A stretch of DNA of 64,000 nt from the NCBI RefSeq assembly GCF_014203425.1, contig NZ_JACHJC010000001.1, positions 2,976,001 through 3,040,000 on the forward strand. Direction: 5' to 3'. Below the pieces are notes generated by a model. The model was not told where the DNA came from, did no database searches, and saw nothing but the letters and a program-made list of their open reading frames with translations. The DNA is from Micromonospora echinospora (GTDB lineage: Bacteria > Actinomycetota > Actinomycetes > Mycobacteriales > Micromonosporaceae). Every line of letters starts with the position of its first letter. Position 1 is the stretch's first letter. This document shows, one piece after another, positions 44,183 to 53,007 of the stretch. Position numbers and translations under genes: made by a program.

Positions 44183-44311
44183 ATGCCCGTCGAGACGACG
44201 AACACCGTGACCGACGACCGCGACCAGGCGGTGGAGGGGGAGCGGGGTGCGCTGGTGGCGGTCCTGTTGATGGTGATCCTCGGGGTGGCCGGGATCTTCG
44301 CCGTCTCCTGA
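44183..44311 (+). CDS. Small single-helix membrane protein
   Basis: 42 aa. Acidic N-terminus (DDRDQAVEGE) then one membrane helix (ALVAVLLMVILGVAGIFAVS) at the C-terminus. ATG 44183 has GAGGAGG 6 nt upstream. Followed at once by a strong terminator. Function unknown. Confidence 0.7.
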   Translation: MPVETTNTVTDDRDQAVEGERGALVAVLLMVILGVAGIFAVS

Positions 44312-44320
44312 GACCGCGGC

Positions 44321-44348
44321 CGGGCGCCCCGGCGAACCGGGGCGCCCG
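44321..44348. terminator. Terminator hairpin with CGAA tetraloop
   Basis: Perfect 12-bp stem CGGGCGCCCCGG / CCGGGGCGCCCG. It serves the 42-aa gene and the convergent pirin gene. Confidence 0.85.
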
Positions 44349-44355
44349 TGGCAGG

Positions 44356-45342
44356 TCAGGGCCGGTCGCCCTGGCCGTCGCTGTGCGGTACCCGCCCGGT
44401 CGGGATCACCCCGAGCCGGCCGGCCTGGAAGTCCTCGACCGCCTGGATCAGCTCGGCGCGGGTGTTCATCACGAACGGGCCGTAGTGCGCCACCGGCTCG
44501 CGGATCGGCTGGCCGCCCATCAGGTAGAGCTCCAGCGCCGGGGCGTTGGAGTCCTGCGTCGGGTCGGCGGTGATCCGCAGCGCCTCGCCGGGCCCGTGCA
44601 CGGCGAGCTGGCCGAGGTGGATCGGCCGCCGGTCGGTGCCGACGGTGCCGCGGCCGGCCAGCACGTACACCAGCGCGTTGAAGTCCGACCGCCACGGCAG
44701 GTTCAGCTCGGCGCCGGGCTGCAACGTGACGTGCGCGATGGTGATCGGCGTGTGCGTCGAGCCCGGGCCCTGGTGCCCGGCGACCTCGCCGGCGATGACC
44801 CGGATCAGGCCGCCGCCGTCGGGTGTGGTCAGCAACGCCGACTCCCGGCCGCGGATGTCCTGGTAGCGGGGCGCGCTCATCTTCGCCACCCGGGGCAAGT
44901 TGACCCAGAGCTGAAGGCCGTGGAACAGCCCGCCGCTCATCACCAGGTGCTCCGGCGGCGCCTCGATGTGCAACAGGCCACTACCTGCTGTCATCCACTG
45001 GGTGTCGCCGTCGGTGATGGTGCCGCCGCCACCGGTCGAGTCCTGGTGGTCCATGATCCCGTCGATCATGTAGGTCACCGTCTCGAAGCCGCGGTGCGGG
45101 TGCCAGGAGGTGCCCTTCGGCTCGCCCGGCGCGTAGTCGACCTCGCCCATCTGGTCGAGGTGGATGAACGGGTCCAGCTCGGTCATCGGCACGCCGGCGA
45201 AGGCCCGGCGGACCGGGAAGCCCTCGCCCTCGTACCCGCTGGGGGCGGTGGTGACCCGGCGGACCGAGCGGTATTCGGTGGCCTCCCCGAGCTTCGGCAG
45301 GCGGGGCAGGACGAGGACGTCGTCGACGGTGATCGCGGGCAT
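44356..45342 (-). CDS. Pirin-family protein
   Basis: 328 aa bicupin. N-terminal pirin motif with metal ligands HPHRGFETVTYMIDG and the Glu/His set of TAGSGLLHIEAP; HGLQLWVNLPR closes the domain, and a second cupin follows. Start set at ATG 45342, with AAGGAG 8-9 nt upstream. 11 bp downstream of the MarR regulator, so probably its target. Pirins can be quercetinase-like dioxygenases; no substrate known here. Confidence 0.92.
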   Translation of the reverse strand: MPAITVDDVLVLPRLPKLGEATEYRSVRRVTTAPSGYEGEGFPVRRAFAGVPMTELDPFIHLDQMGEVDYAPGEPKGTSWHPHRGFETVTYMIDGIMDHQDSTGGGGTITDGDTQWMTAGSGLLHIEAPPEHLVMSGGLFHGLQLWVNLPRVAKMSAPRYQDIRGRESALLTTPDGGGLIRVIAGEVAGHQGPGSTHTPITIAHVTLQPGAELNLPWRSDFNALVYVLAGRGTVGTDRRPIHLGQLAVHGPGEALRITADPTQDSNAPALELYLMGGQPIREPVAHYGPFVMNTRAELIQAVEDFQAGRLGVIPTGRVPHSDGQGDRP

Positions 45343-45353
45343 CGCGGGGCTCC

Positions 45354-45836
45354 TTACTTGTCGGCCGGGGTGGACGACGCGGTGCGGTCGGCGCGCAGGC
45401 GCCGGCCGAGCCGCTCGAAGACCCGGGTGAGGCAGGCGACCTCGGCGTCGTCGAGGTCGTCGATCAGGTGGGCGCGCACGGAGCGCAGGTGGTGCGGCGC
45501 GGCCTCGCGCAGGGCGAGCAGGCCGGCCGCCGTGAGTACGGCTTCGCTGCCGCGCCGGTCCGCCGGACACGCCTCCTTCGCCACCAGGCCGCGCTTCTGC
45601 ATCGTGGTGACCTGGTAGGTCAGCCGGCTCGGCGAGAACACCAGCCGGTCGGCCAGCTCACCCATGCGCAGCCGCTGGCCGGGCGCCTCGGAGAGCAGCA
45701 CCAGCACGTGGTAGTCGGCGAAGCTCAGGTCGCTGTCGGCGCGCAGGTCGTCCTCGAGCCGGGTGAACAGCCGCTGGCTCGACTCGATGTACGCGCGCCA
45801 GCAGGCCATCCGCTCCGCGTCCATGCTCTCCGTCAT
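45354..45836 (-). CDS. MarR-family transcriptional regulator
   Basis: 160 aa winged helix. The HTH (RMGELADRLVFSPSRLTYQVTTMQ) and the wing with the DRRGSEAVLTAAG motif (D-x-R) are clear. Operon partner of the pirin gene, with its own promoter in the AT-rich stretch at 45850-45870. It likely regulates this pair in response to a phenolic ligand or oxidant (family inference). Confidence 0.9.
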   Translation of the reverse strand: MTESMDAERMACWRAYIESSQRLFTRLEDDLRADSDLSFADYHVLVLLSEAPGQRLRMGELADRLVFSPSRLTYQVTTMQKRGLVAKEACPADRRGSEAVLTAAGLLALREAAPHHLRSVRAHLIDDLDDAEVACLTRVFERLGRRLRADRTASSTPADK

Positions 45837-45939
45837 GGCTCCGAGAGTAGCACTATTTAAAATTTAAACAAGCGCCCCTGCCGTGTGTGGTGCAGGTCGC
45901 TCGCGGGCCTTCCTTGAAAACTGAATATAGGGTCGGGGG

Positions 45940-46472
45940 ATGGACGATCTCGACCTGCTCGACTGGCGGGAGCGGGTGGAGCTGTTCCGCACCCACCCCA
46001 GCAGCCCGGTGCCGCCCGCCGACCGGCCCGGCTTCACCGGGCTGCGGTGGTACCCGCCCGACCCGGCAGCCGTGGTCGAGGCGCCACTGCGGCCCGCCTC
46101 CGGTGAGCTGCGCATCGACACCGGCGGCCCGGACGGCGTGGTCGCGTACCGGCGGGTGGCAGTTGCCGAGACGCCGTGGGGACCGCTGACGCTCTGGTGG
46201 ATCGAGGCGTACGGGGGCGGGCTGTTCCTGCCCCTGCGCGACGGCACCTGCGGCGACGGCTCGTACGGCGGGGGCCGGTACCTCACCGACACGGTGAAGG
46301 GCACGTTCGGCCGCGGCCTGACCGTGCTGCCCGGTGACCGGGTACGCCTGGACGCGCCAACTACCTCTACAACCCCAGCTGCGCCTACGACGACAGGTGG
46401 GCCTGCCCGCTGGCCCCGCCGGAGAACCGGGTGGACGTGCCGCTGCGCGCCGGTGAGCGGGCGTACCACTGA
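45940..46472 (+). pseudogene. DUF1684-family protein gene with a frameshift
   Basis: The frame from ATG 45940 reads a normal DUF1684-type protein up to TVKGTFGRGL...DRVRLDA near 46356. In the next frame the expected end NYLYNPSCAYDDRWACPLAP...RAGERAYH continues to a TGA at 46470-46472. At 46351-46360 the sequence is GACGCGCCAA where GACGCCAA would restore the family reading, so 2 nt are extra (or 1 missing). Either a real frameshift mutation or a sequencing error in a GC repeat. If translated as is, it ends in about 70 unrelated residues. Confidence 0.82.
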
Positions 46473-46478
46473 CGCGGT

Positions 46479-46507
46479 GAGGGAGGACCCCGGCGGGGCC
46501 CTCCCTC
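46479..46507. terminator. Bidirectional terminator hairpin
   Basis: 8-bp stem GAGGGAGG / CCTCCCTC plus an inner CCCC/GGGG pair after an A-C mismatch, GGC loop. Between the DUF1684 and GSP17M genes. Confidence 0.75.
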
Positions 46508-46525
46508 GATGTCGCGTACCGCCGG

Positions 46526-47113
46526 TCAGCGGGCGGTGGCGCCGGTCGGTGTCAGGTGCATCCGGCTGAGCAGCTGCTGGGCCTGGCCGGCCAGGTCCGC
46601 GTCCACTGTGACCGCGTACTGGGCGGCCCGCAGCGAACTGGCGGACGTGAAGTCACGCTGACCGCCGCTCATCGCGTGCGCGACAGCGCCGAACACGGCG
46701 CCCCAGATCGCGCCGATCACCAGCCCGACCAGGATCACCGCCAGCCAGTTCCCGGCGGTGAAGATGCCGAAGAGCAACCCGATGAACAAACCGAACCAGG
46801 CACCGGTGCCGGCCCCGAGCAGGGCCGCCCGGCCCGTCGTGAGCCGTCCCATCACGGTCTCCACGAGCGTGAGGTCCGTACCGACGATCGAGGTACGTTC
46901 CACCGGGAACCGGTTGTCGGCCAGATAGTCCACCACGCGCTGGGCGGACGGATAGTCCGGGTACGAGCCGATTGTGACGGTCGCCGAACCGGCCTGCGGT
47001 CCGTGCCCGTCCCCGCTCGGCGGCGTCGGGCGACCGCCCGGGCCGGACGGGAGGTTGTCGCTGCCCGGCATTCCGGGTTGCCAGGCCGCGGTCGGAGTCG
47101 AGGGTCTGGTCAT
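46526..47113 (-). CDS. General stress protein 17M-like membrane protein
   Basis: 195 aa. Pro/Gly-rich N-terminus, a GSP17M-like domain (TIGSYPDYPSAQRVVDYLAD, then VERTSIVG), and two or three Gly-rich membrane helices (AALLGAGTGAWFGLFIGLLF, LAVILVGLVIGAIWGAVFG). ATG 47113 is 7 nt after AAGGAGG; the ATG at 47119 overlaps the RBS. A SigF-type promoter lies at 47141-47165. Confidence 0.82.
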   Translation of the reverse strand: MTRPSTPTAAWQPGMPGSDNLPSGPGGRPTPPSGDGHGPQAGSATVTIGSYPDYPSAQRVVDYLADNRFPVERTSIVGTDLTLVETVMGRLTTGRAALLGAGTGAWFGLFIGLLFGIFTAGNWLAVILVGLVIGAIWGAVFGAVAHAMSGGQRDFTSASSLRAAQYAVTVDADLAGQAQQLLSRMHLTPTGATAR

Positions 47114-47140
47114 GAGCATCCTCCTTCGTCAACTCGCCGC

Positions 47141-47165
47141 GTTCCCGCCCGCGGCGAGCGGTAAC
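47141..47165 (-). promoter_or_regulatory. SigF/SigB-type promoter GTTA-N15-GGGAAC
   Basis: Minus-strand -35 GTTA (47165-47162), 15-nt spacer, -10 GGGAAC (47146-47141), 27 nt before the GSP17M start. Confidence 0.55.
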
Positions 47166-47224
47166 GCGGCGACCGCCACCGATGCGGCCAGGCATGGCGG
47201 CACCCGTGCCGGGTAGGCACAGTC

Positions 47225-49051
47225 GTGCGGACCGGACGGATCAGCGAGCAAGGCTTCCTCGCCGACGGGCGCAGCGCGGCGCTTGTCGACCGGGAGGGCG
47301 CCGTCAACTGGTGGTGCCCGGCCCGCTTCGACTCGCCGTCGGTGTTCGGGCGGCTCCTCGACTCCGACGCCGGGCACTGGAGCATCCGCCCCGAGGGCGA
47401 GGCCACCAGCACGCGCTCGTACCTGGACGACACGCTCGTGCTGCGTACCGTCTTCGCCACCGGGACCGGCACGGTGGCCGTCACCGACGCGTTGGCGCTG
47501 GAGCCCGGCGCGCGCGGGCACGAGATCGGGTTGCGCTCGCCGCGGGTGCTCGCCCGGGTGGTGGAGGGGCTCACCGGCGAGGTGCCGATGCGCGTCGACT
47601 ACGCGCCGCGCTTCGAGTACGGCCGCGTCGGCGCCTACCTCACCGAACGCGACGGCGTGGTGGGCGCCACCGCCGGGGCGTGTCACCTGGAGTTGCGCTG
47701 CGACGTCCCGCTGAGCTTCGACGGCGGGACCGCCGTCGGGCGGTTCACCGCCCGCGCCGGCAGCAGGCACCGCTTCACCCTCGGGTACGCCCCGACGTAC
47801 GACGGCGCCGCCCCGGCGCTGCCCGACGCCGCCGACGTGGTGGCCGAGACGGTGGCGGGCTGGCGCTCCTGGTCCGCCCTGCACGACTACCAGGGCGAGT
47901 TCCGCGACGAGGTGCGGCGCAGCGCGCTCGCCGTGCAGGGCATGACGTACGGGCCCAGCGGCGCTGTCGTCGCGGCGGCCACCGCCTCGCTGCCGGAGAA
48001 GCCCGGCGGTGACCGCAACTACGACTACCGCTTCGTCTGGCTGCGCGACTTCAGCCTCACCCTCCAGGCGCTCTGGCGGGCCGCCTGCCCGGACGAGGCG
48101 GACCGGCAGTTCACCTGGGTGGCGCGGGCGATGGGGCGGATCGGCGACGAGCCGGTGCCGATCATGTACGGGGTCGAGGGTGAGCGGGACCTGACCGAGC
48201 ACGACCTCGACCACCTCGCCGGGTACGCCGGCAGCCGGCCGGTGGTCGTCGGCAACAACGCCTGGCGGCAGCGGCAGAACGACGTGCTGGGCGAGGTGCT
48301 CGACGCGGCCTGGCTGCTGCGCTACTACCTCGATCCGATGTCCCCCGAGGTGCGTGACCTGCTGCGGACGCTCGCCGACCAGGCGGTGCGCGGCTGGCAC
48401 CTGCCCGACTCCGGGATGTGGGAGGGGCGCGGCCCGGAGCGGCACTACGTCTCCTCCAAGGTGGAGTGCTGGACCGCGCTGGACCGGGCGGTCCGGTTCG
48501 GCTCCCGCATCGGCGAGCCGGCCGACGTGGCCCGTTGGGCGGCAGCCCGCGACGAGGTCCGGGCGGCGGTACTCACCCAGGGCTGGAACGAGCGGGTCGG
48601 CGCGTACACCGGGGTCTTCGGCTCCGACGAACTGGATGCCTCGGTGCTGGTCATGCCGCTCGTCGGCTTCCTGCCCGCGAGCGATCCGCGGATGCGGGCC
48701 ACGATGGACGTCATCGAGCGCCGGCTGTCCCGGGGCGGGCTGCTGCGCCGCTGGGACGGCGACCCGGCCGGGTTCGTGATCTGCTCGTTCTGGTTGGCCG
48801 CCTGCCTGGCCGAAGCGGGCGAGCTGGACCGGGCCCGGCGGCTGTTCGGGCAAGTGGCCGCTCGCACCAACGACCTCGGGCTCTACGCCGAGCAGATCGA
48901 CCAGGACACCGGCGAGCAGGTCGGCAACTTCCCGCAGGCGTACTCGCACATCGGCCTGATCATCGCCGCCGGCCACATCACCGACGCCGCCGCCCGCGCC
49001 GAGGCATCCCGCGCCGCCGCCCCCACCGCCGCCTCTCCGCGCCGATCATGA
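47225..49051 (+). CDS. Glycoside hydrolase family 15 protein
   Basis: 608 aa. An N-terminal beta-sandwich domain (ISEQGFLADGRSAALVDREG, DSPSVFGRLLD) precedes an (alpha/alpha)6 barrel. NYDYRFVWLRDFSLTLQAL and GMWEGRGPERHYVSSKVECW (catalytic acid Glu region) are family motifs. Could be a glucoamylase or trehalase; the actinobacterial type is often trehalase-like. GTG start 47225. Its C-terminal 15-20 residues are Ala/Arg-rich and its TGA (49049-49051) lies inside an inverted-repeat element. Confidence 0.9.
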   Translation: MRTGRISEQGFLADGRSAALVDREGAVNWWCPARFDSPSVFGRLLDSDAGHWSIRPEGEATSTRSYLDDTLVLRTVFATGTGTVAVTDALALEPGARGHEIGLRSPRVLARVVEGLTGEVPMRVDYAPRFEYGRVGAYLTERDGVVGATAGACHLELRCDVPLSFDGGTAVGRFTARAGSRHRFTLGYAPTYDGAAPALPDAADVVAETVAGWRSWSALHDYQGEFRDEVRRSALAVQGMTYGPSGAVVAAATASLPEKPGGDRNYDYRFVWLRDFSLTLQALWRAACPDEADRQFTWVARAMGRIGDEPVPIMYGVEGERDLTEHDLDHLAGYAGSRPVVVGNNAWRQRQNDVLGEVLDAAWLLRYYLDPMSPEVRDLLRTLADQAVRGWHLPDSGMWEGRGPERHYVSSKVECWTALDRAVRFGSRIGEPADVARWAAARDEVRAAVLTQGWNERVGAYTGVFGSDELDASVLVMPLVGFLPASDPRMRATMDVIERRLSRGGLLRRWDGDPAGFVICSFWLAACLAEAGELDRARRLFGQVAARTNDLGLYAEQIDQDTGEQVGNFPQAYSHIGLIIAAGHITDAAARAEASRAAAPTAASPRRS

Positions 49052-49098
49052 AGTTGACGGCGTAGTCGATCTCCCTGAGTGCCGCCAACCTCATGATC
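49044..49098. repeat. 55-bp GATC-ended inverted repeat (MITE/REP-like)
   Basis: Left arm GATCATGAAGTTGACGGC (49044-49061) and right arm GCCGCCAACCTCATGATC (49081-49098) pair with 2 mismatches in 18. It spans the end of the GH15 gene and supplies its TGA. Arms resemble those of the 5964-6030 element. Confidence 0.8.
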
Positions 49099-49135
49099 GA
49101 CACGGGAAAAGAGGCGGGTGGGGGAGGATGAGGGG

Positions 49136-49636
49136 GTGGATCTCGTGATCATGGCGGACACGCATGTGCCGAAGCGGGCGCGGGATCTGCCCGCGCCGCT
49201 GTGGGCGGCGGTGGAGGCCGCAGACGTGGTGGTGCACGCCGGGGACTGGGTGGACGTGGCGCTGCTGGACGCGCTGGAGGCGCGGTCGCGTCGGCTGATC
49301 GGCGTGTACGGCAACAACGACGGGCCGCCGCTGCGCGCCCGGCTGCCCGAGGCGGCCCGGGTCGAGCTGGACGGCCTGCGGGTCGCCGTGGTGCACGAGA
49401 CCGGCCCGAAGACCCGCCGCGAGGAGCGCTGCGCCGCCGCGTACGGCGACTGCGACCTGCTCGTCTTCGGGCACTCGCACATCCCCTGGGACAGCGTCGC
49501 CCCGGGCGGCCTGCGGCTGCTCAACCCCGGCTCACCGACCGACCGGCGGGCGCAGCCGCACGCCACGTACCTGACCGCGCGGGTGGCGGCGGGGCGGCTC
49601 GACCGGGTCGAGCTGCACCGCCTGCCCCCGCGCTGA
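49136..49636 (+). CDS. Metallophosphoesterase (YfcE/MJ0936-like)
   Basis: 166 aa calcineurin-like phosphodiesterase. Metal-binding motifs MADTH (5'-D-x-H), HAGDW, GNNDGP, and GHSHIPW are all present in the YfcE order. GTG 49136 chosen because GGGGGAGG sits 9-10 nt upstream; GTG 49118 is also in frame. Acts on small phosphodiesters or phosphoproteins; substrate unknown. Confidence 0.9.
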   Translation: MDLVIMADTHVPKRARDLPAPLWAAVEAADVVVHAGDWVDVALLDALEARSRRLIGVYGNNDGPPLRARLPEAARVELDGLRVAVVHETGPKTRREERCAAAYGDCDLLVFGHSHIPWDSVAPGGLRLLNPGSPTDRRAQPHATYLTARVAAGRLDRVELHRLPPR

Positions 49637-49640
49637 CCGC

Positions 49641-49865
49641 TCAGCGGCCCCGGCCGGTCTCCGCCTGCAACTCGTCGATCCGCCGGGACGCCTCGGCCTT
49701 GGTCAGGCCCTCCGGCACCGGCTCGCCCGCCTCCTGGGCCAGCGTGTGCAGGTACGACTCCTGGGCGGCGGTGGGCGGCTCGTCGCCGGTGACCCAGTCG
49801 TCCGGGTCCTTGACGGCGGCGTCCGGGTTCACGTTCCTGCCGTTGGTGTTGGCGCGGTCGGCCAT
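49641..49865 (-). CDS. DUF3072-domain protein
   Basis: 74 aa. The DUF3072 motif PPTAAQESYLHTLAQEAGEP with LTKAEASRRIDELQ occupies the C-terminal two thirds. Function unknown, but the LTKAEASRRIDEL part resembles SAP/SPFH-like short helices. ATG 49865 lies 8 nt after GAGGAGAGG; upstream in-frame GTG/ATG overlap the RBS. Confidence 0.82.
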   Translation of the reverse strand: MADRANTNGRNVNPDAAVKDPDDWVTGDEPPTAAQESYLHTLAQEAGEPVPEGLTKAEASRRIDELQAETGRGR

Positions 49866-49933
49866 GCTCATCACCTCTCCTCGAACAGGTGTTCCACTAC
49901 CCTCGGCCCGCCGGGTTCATGCCGGCCGCCGCC

Positions 49934-49939
49934 TACGAT
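49934..49939 (+). promoter_or_regulatory. -10 element TACGAT, leaderless promoter
   Basis: TACGAT ends 6 nt before GTG 49946; no RBS. Confidence 0.55.
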
Positions 49940-49945
49940 CACCTG

Positions 49946-50905
49946 GTGACGGCGGACCGGGTGGGCGTGGTGGTGGTCGGCGCAGGCATCGCCGGAGTGG
50001 CCTGCGCGACCGAGTTGGCGCGGGCCGGGATCCCGGTACGGCTGCGCGAGCGCGCCCGGGTCACCGGCGGGCGGATGGCCAGCAGGCGTTTCGACGGCCG
50101 CCCCGCCGACCTGGGCGCCGCGTACTTCACGGTCGACGACCCGGACTTCGCCGCCGTGGTGGACCGGTGGCGGGCGGCCGGGCTGGCGCGGGAGTGGACC
50201 GACACGCTCGTCGCGTACGGGCCGCGCGGCCGCGAGCAGGTCAGCGGCCCGATGCGCTGGGCCGCCCCGCGCGGGCTGCGCTCGCTCGTCGAACATCTGG
50301 CCGGCGACCTGCCGGTGACCCACGACCGGCTGGTGATGAGCGTCGAGCCGGGCCCCCGGGTGGACGGCGCCGAGGCCGAGGCGGTCGTGCTCGCCATGCC
50401 CGGCCCGCAGGCCGCGCTGCTGCTGGACCCGGCTCTGGCCGAGGCGACCCGGGCGGTTGCCGCGCAGCGGTGGTCGCCCGCGTTGACCGGGGTGCTGCAC
50501 TTCCCGGCCCGCCGCTGGGCGGACTTCCGGGGCGCGTTCGTCAACGACCACCCCGTGCTCAGCCTGGTCTGCGACGACGGCGACCGGCGCGGAGACGGCG
50601 CGCCGGTGCTCGTCGCGCACACCACCGCCGGGTTCGCCGCCGGGCACCTGCTCCAGCCCACCGGGGCCCGGGAGGCCGTCGAGCAGGCGGTCCGCGACCT
50701 GCTGGGGCTGCCCGAGCCGGCGCTGTCGACCCACGTGCACCGCTGGACGTACGCCACGCCGGCGGCCCGCGCCGACGGCGCGACCTTCCACCTGGACGAC
50801 GACGGGATCGGCCTGGCCGGCGACGCGTTCGGCCGCCCGCGCGTGCAGACCGCCTGGCGCTCCGGCCGGGATCTCGGCCGCGCGCTCGCCGCCCGGCTGG
50901 CCTGA
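49946..50905 (+). CDS. FAD-dependent amine-oxidase/renalase-like protein
   Basis: 319 aa. The FAD-binding Rossmann motif VVGAGIAGVACATELARAG begins about residue 8, RVTGGRMASRRFDG follows, and the C-terminal FAD segment GLAGDAFGRPRVQTAW is present. This layout matches renalase-like NAD(P)/FAD proteins. ATG 49919 is an alternative start, but the -10 spacing and the motif position favour GTG 49946. Substrate unknown. Confidence 0.85.
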   Translation: MTADRVGVVVVGAGIAGVACATELARAGIPVRLRERARVTGGRMASRRFDGRPADLGAAYFTVDDPDFAAVVDRWRAAGLAREWTDTLVAYGPRGREQVSGPMRWAAPRGLRSLVEHLAGDLPVTHDRLVMSVEPGPRVDGAEAEAVVLAMPGPQAALLLDPALAEATRAVAAQRWSPALTGVLHFPARRWADFRGAFVNDHPVLSLVCDDGDRRGDGAPVLVAHTTAGFAAGHLLQPTGAREAVEQAVRDLLGLPEPALSTHVHRWTYATPAARADGATFHLDDDGIGLAGDAFGRPRVQTAWRSGRDLGRALAARLA

Positions 50906-50931
50906 GGCGCGCCGGCCCGGGCCCGGGGCGT

Positions 50932-52221
50932 TCAGCCCGTGGCGCCGACCGGTTGCGCCGCCCGCCCGGCCTCGGCGCCCTCGCCGGTGCGCTGGCCCGC
51001 CCGGTCGAGCAGCTGCATGACAGGGGTCGCGGCGATGCCGTGCGCCACCACCGACACCACCACCACGAGACCGACAGTGGCCCAGACCAGATCCGCCTGC
51101 GGGAAGTCGGTCTTGCTGGTGGCGTACGCCAGGTAGTAGAACGAGCCGACGCCGCGGATGCCGAACAGCGAGATCACCCAGTGCTCGGCCGGCTTGCCGC
51201 GCGCACCGCGCAGCGACAGCCACCCGGCCAGCGGCCGGATCACCAGCACCAGGGCCAGTCCGGCCAGCGCCGCCGGCCAGGTGAGCGGGGCGAGCAGCCC
51301 ACCGATCACCGCGCCGCCGAACAGCAGCAGCAACAGCACTGTGAGCAGCCGCTCCACCTGCTCGGCGAAGTCGTGCAGCACGGAGTGGAACTCGTGGGTG
51401 CGCTCGGCGGCGCGGATCGCGCGGGCGGCCACGAACACGGCCAGGAATCCGTACCCGCCGATCACCTCGACCAGCCCGTACGCGAGGAACGTCGCGGCCA
51501 GCGCGAGGAACCCCTCGGAGTGCCGGGCCAGCTGCAGCTTGCTCGGGGCGCGGAAGAACAGCTTGCCGAGCAGCCAGCCGACGAGCAGCCCGCCGCCCAC
51601 CCCGGCGGCGAGCTTGTAGAACACGTCCACCGCGAACCACTCGGCGAGCCAGCCGGACGGCGCGAGACCTGTGGTGGCGATCGCGATGGCCGCGTACACG
51701 AACGGGAAGGCCAGCCCGTCGTTGAGGCCCGCCTCGGAGGTGAGCGCGAAGCGCACCTCGTCCTCCGAGTCCTCCACATCGGTCGGTTCCCCCACCTGCA
51801 CGTCGGAGGCGAGGACCGGGTCGGTGGGGGCGAGCGCCGCCCCGAGCAGCAGCGCCGCGGCCGGCACCAGGCCGGCCCACCACCAGCCGAGCAGCGCCAC
51901 CGCGGCGATGCACAACGGCATGGCGATGGCCAGCAGCCGCCAGGTCGTCGACCAGCGGGCCCAGCTCAACGGGCGGTCGATCTTCAGGCCGGCGCCCATG
52001 AGGGCGACGATCACCCCGACCTCGGTGAGGTGGGTGGTCAGCTCCGGCCAGCGCAGCGGGTCCGGTGTGGGCAGACCGGTGGGCAGCAGGAAGACGAGCA
52101 TGCCGAGCCCGAGGAACGCGATGGGCATCGACAGTGGCCGTCTCTCCAGCACCCGGGGGAGCACCCCGGCCAGCAGCGCACCGACGCCCAGCAGAGCGAA
52201 CGCGACATCGACCGGTTCCAC
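50932..52221 (-). CDS. CPA1/NhaP-type cation:proton antiporter
   Basis: 429 aa, 12-13 membrane helices. Ion-site motif SEAGLNDGLAFP (about 162-173) has the Asn-Asp pair, and APTDPVLASD (about 131-140) is the helix-4 motif. The C-terminal tail is short. Different from the 28577 antiporter in sequence and in lacking the long cytoplasmic tail. Monocistronic. Confidence 0.9.
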   Translation of the reverse strand: MEPVDVAFALLGVGALLAGVLPRVLERRPLSMPIAFLGLGMLVFLLPTGLPTPDPLRWPELTTHLTEVGVIVALMGAGLKIDRPLSWARWSTTWRLLAIAMPLCIAAVALLGWWWAGLVPAAALLLGAALAPTDPVLASDVQVGEPTDVEDSEDEVRFALTSEAGLNDGLAFPFVYAAIAIATTGLAPSGWLAEWFAVDVFYKLAAGVGGGLLVGWLLGKLFFRAPSKLQLARHSEGFLALAATFLAYGLVEVIGGYGFLAVFVAARAIRAAERTHEFHSVLHDFAEQVERLLTVLLLLLFGGAVIGGLLAPLTWPAALAGLALVLVIRPLAGWLSLRGARGKPAEHWVISLFGIRGVGSFYYLAYATSKTDFPQADLVWATVGLVVVVSVVAHGIAATPVMQLLDRAGQRTGEGAEAGRAAQPVGATG

Positions 52222-52320
52222 GGCACCACCCTTCCGACGCCCGTCGCCCGGGCGGTGGAGTCCAGCAGTGCCCCGAAGCGGGCCCGGCTATGCCTGCGCG
52301 TGCCCGCCGGTTGAGGCCGG

Positions 52321-52998
52321 TCAGCCGAGCGACGCGATGGCGCTGTCCGACAGGGCGTCCAGCAGCGCGGCCGGGTCGTCGTACACCGCCACCGCGCCCG
52401 CGCCGGCCAGCTCCGCGCGGCTGGTGCCGCCGCAGGTCAGCCCGATGCAGGGGATGTCAAGCTTGCCGGCGGCGGCGACGTCCCAGACGGAGTCACCGAC
52501 GAACACCACCCGCTCGGCGGCCAGTCCCGACTGCTCCAGCGCGGCGACCAGGATGTCCGGCGCCGGCTTGCTCTCCTGCGCGTCCGCCGACGAGGTGACC
52601 GAGTCGATCACGTCGTCCACGTCCAGCGCGGCCCGCAGCGCGGTCACCTCGTGCTCGGCGGCCGAGGTCGCGAGCACCACCCGCAGCCCGCGCTCCGCGC
52701 AGGCGCGCAGCAGCTCCCGCGCCCCGGGCAGCGGCGTGAGCCGCTCCCAGTACTCGCCGTAGAGCGCGTCGTGCGCGTCGCGCAGCCGGCCGTCGGCGTC
52801 CCGGTCGCGCTCCGCGCCGAGCAGATGGTCGAGGAGCTTGTCCGAGCCCATGCCGATGGACCTGTGGATCCGCGCCATCGGCACCCGGTGGTCGGCCTGG
52901 CGCAGCGCCTCCCACCAGCTCACCGTGTGCAGGTACGTCGTGTCGACCAGGGTGCCGTCCACGTCGAAGAGGACACCGCGGCGCTTGTCGTCGGTCAT
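52321..52998 (-). CDS. HAD-superfamily phosphatase (phosphoglycolate phosphatase-like)
   Basis: 225 aa. HAD motif I FDVDGTLVDT (about 11-20), motif II LATSA, motif III Lys in ESKPAPD, and motif IV FVGDSVWDV. A cap domain sits between I and II. Probably dephosphorylates a small sugar or nucleotide phosphate. It starts 9 bp after the stop of the PAS-GAF-PP2C gene, so the two are co-transcribed. Confidence 0.9.
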   Translation of the reverse strand: MTDDKRRGVLFDVDGTLVDTTYLHTVSWWEALRQADHRVPMARIHRSIGMGSDKLLDHLLGAERDRDADGRLRDAHDALYGEYWERLTPLPGARELLRACAERGLRVVLATSAAEHEVTALRAALDVDDVIDSVTSSADAQESKPAPDILVAALEQSGLAAERVVFVGDSVWDVAAAGKLDIPCIGLTCGGTSRAELAGAGAVAVYDDPAALLDALSDSAIASLG

Positions 52999-53007
52999 GG
53001 TCGGCTC

